From Ceratotherium simum simum (Eukaryota; Chordata; Mammalia; Perissodactyla; Rhinocerotidae): a stretch of DNA of 64,000 nt. The notes under the pieces are model-generated. The model saw only the letters and a list, made by a program, of their open reading frames with translations. It ran no database searches and was not told where the DNA came from. Below are positions 63,591-64,000 of this stretch, in pieces (position 1 is the stretch's first letter; each line of letters begins with the position of its first letter). Both the position numbers and the translations under genes were made by a program. The stretch is from positions 9,620,283-9,684,282 of the forward strand of contig NW_004454171.1 in the NCBI RefSeq assembly GCF_000283155.1, read 5' to 3'.

Positions 63591-64000
63591 TAGACCTAAA
63601 TGAAACTAAGGACTGAAAAATAAATACCAGAGAGCACACTAAAGAATAAGCTAAATAAAGTCTGGGAGTATGGTATAACTTTAAGTAGTAATTACCAGAG
63701 AAAATGGGACTAAGGCTTTTTTAAATTAATGCAGTTTGGTTGGCCTCTGCTGATAACTTGGTTACTAACAACAAAGGCAAATCCTTAAACTCATTGCAGA
63801 GATGAGGGACTCTTTCCAAAAGAAATGAAAAGATCATAATGTTGGTCATCAACTCTTGTCAAGTAGTCATTAAAGTCTAGTTTCTAAATGATTATATCCC
63901 AAACATTTCAAGGATGCTGTAAATTAGACTGCCATTTAAACTAGTTGTTTCCACACTCTATCCTCTTAATTAAAAAAAAAGTCTGGGGAAACATGAACAA

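Larger units (their letters stand above)
41814..64000. other. Presumed MYO3A upstream intron (at least 22 kb)
   Basis: The exon at 41714-41813 needs a phase-2 partner upstream. I searched the minus strand for kinase C-terminal lobe and linker coding sequence with a matching donor and found none, so I infer one long intron. Individual repeats inside are listed separately; stretches not listed hold nothing I can name. Confidence 0.6.

Noticed and set aside
42000..64000. Possible MYO3A kinase-domain or linker exons
   Set aside because: I scanned the minus strand for a phase-2 donor preceded by kinase C-lobe text and found no match. Candidate donors near 47068 and 52255 have in-frame stops just upstream.

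Overview
This is mammalian nuclear DNA: AT-rich, intron-dominated and dense with interspersed repeats. The repeats point to a perissodactyl, most likely an equid. At least eleven copies of the tRNA-derived equine repetitive element (ERE) SINE are present, several near-intact with clear target-site duplications, alongside mammal-wide L1, L2, MIR, hAT-Charlie and MLT1 sequences.

The only protein-coding gene I can support is on the minus strand. Nine consecutive exons (41813 down to 370) encode the first part of the motor domain of a class III myosin. I assign it to MYO3A, the hearing gene, not its paralog MYO3B. Together the exons total 1161 nt and translate without interruption into 386 complete codons. 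They begin in the linker that precedes the motor core and run through the P-loop, switch I and the helices before switch II. Every junction has GT/AG ends and matching phase. The N-terminal kinase exons are not recognisable here and should lie beyond 64000. The rest of the motor, the IQ motifs and the tail lie beyond position 1.

Layout: 1-41813 is the MYO3A exon-intron segment, with introns from 88 bp to 16.9 kb. From 41814 to 64000 is more than 22 kb that I read as one upstream intron. The introns carry a near-complete but dead L1 (about 24.3-30.2 kb) with an ERE nested in its ORF2, several L1 3' ends in both orientations, and many L2 and MIR relics.

The most interesting observations are structural. 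A rather young ERE has inserted 12-25 bp upstream of the 3' splice site of the 105-bp exon at 37853-37957. A 262-bp inverted duplication with only two mismatches (42264-42525 and 44414-44675) spans junctions between unrelated repeats. I found no bacterial, viral or CRISPR-like system, no RNA gene and no second credible protein-coding gene. Repeat subfamily names are from memory of consensus features and are approximate, as are most repeat boundaries.
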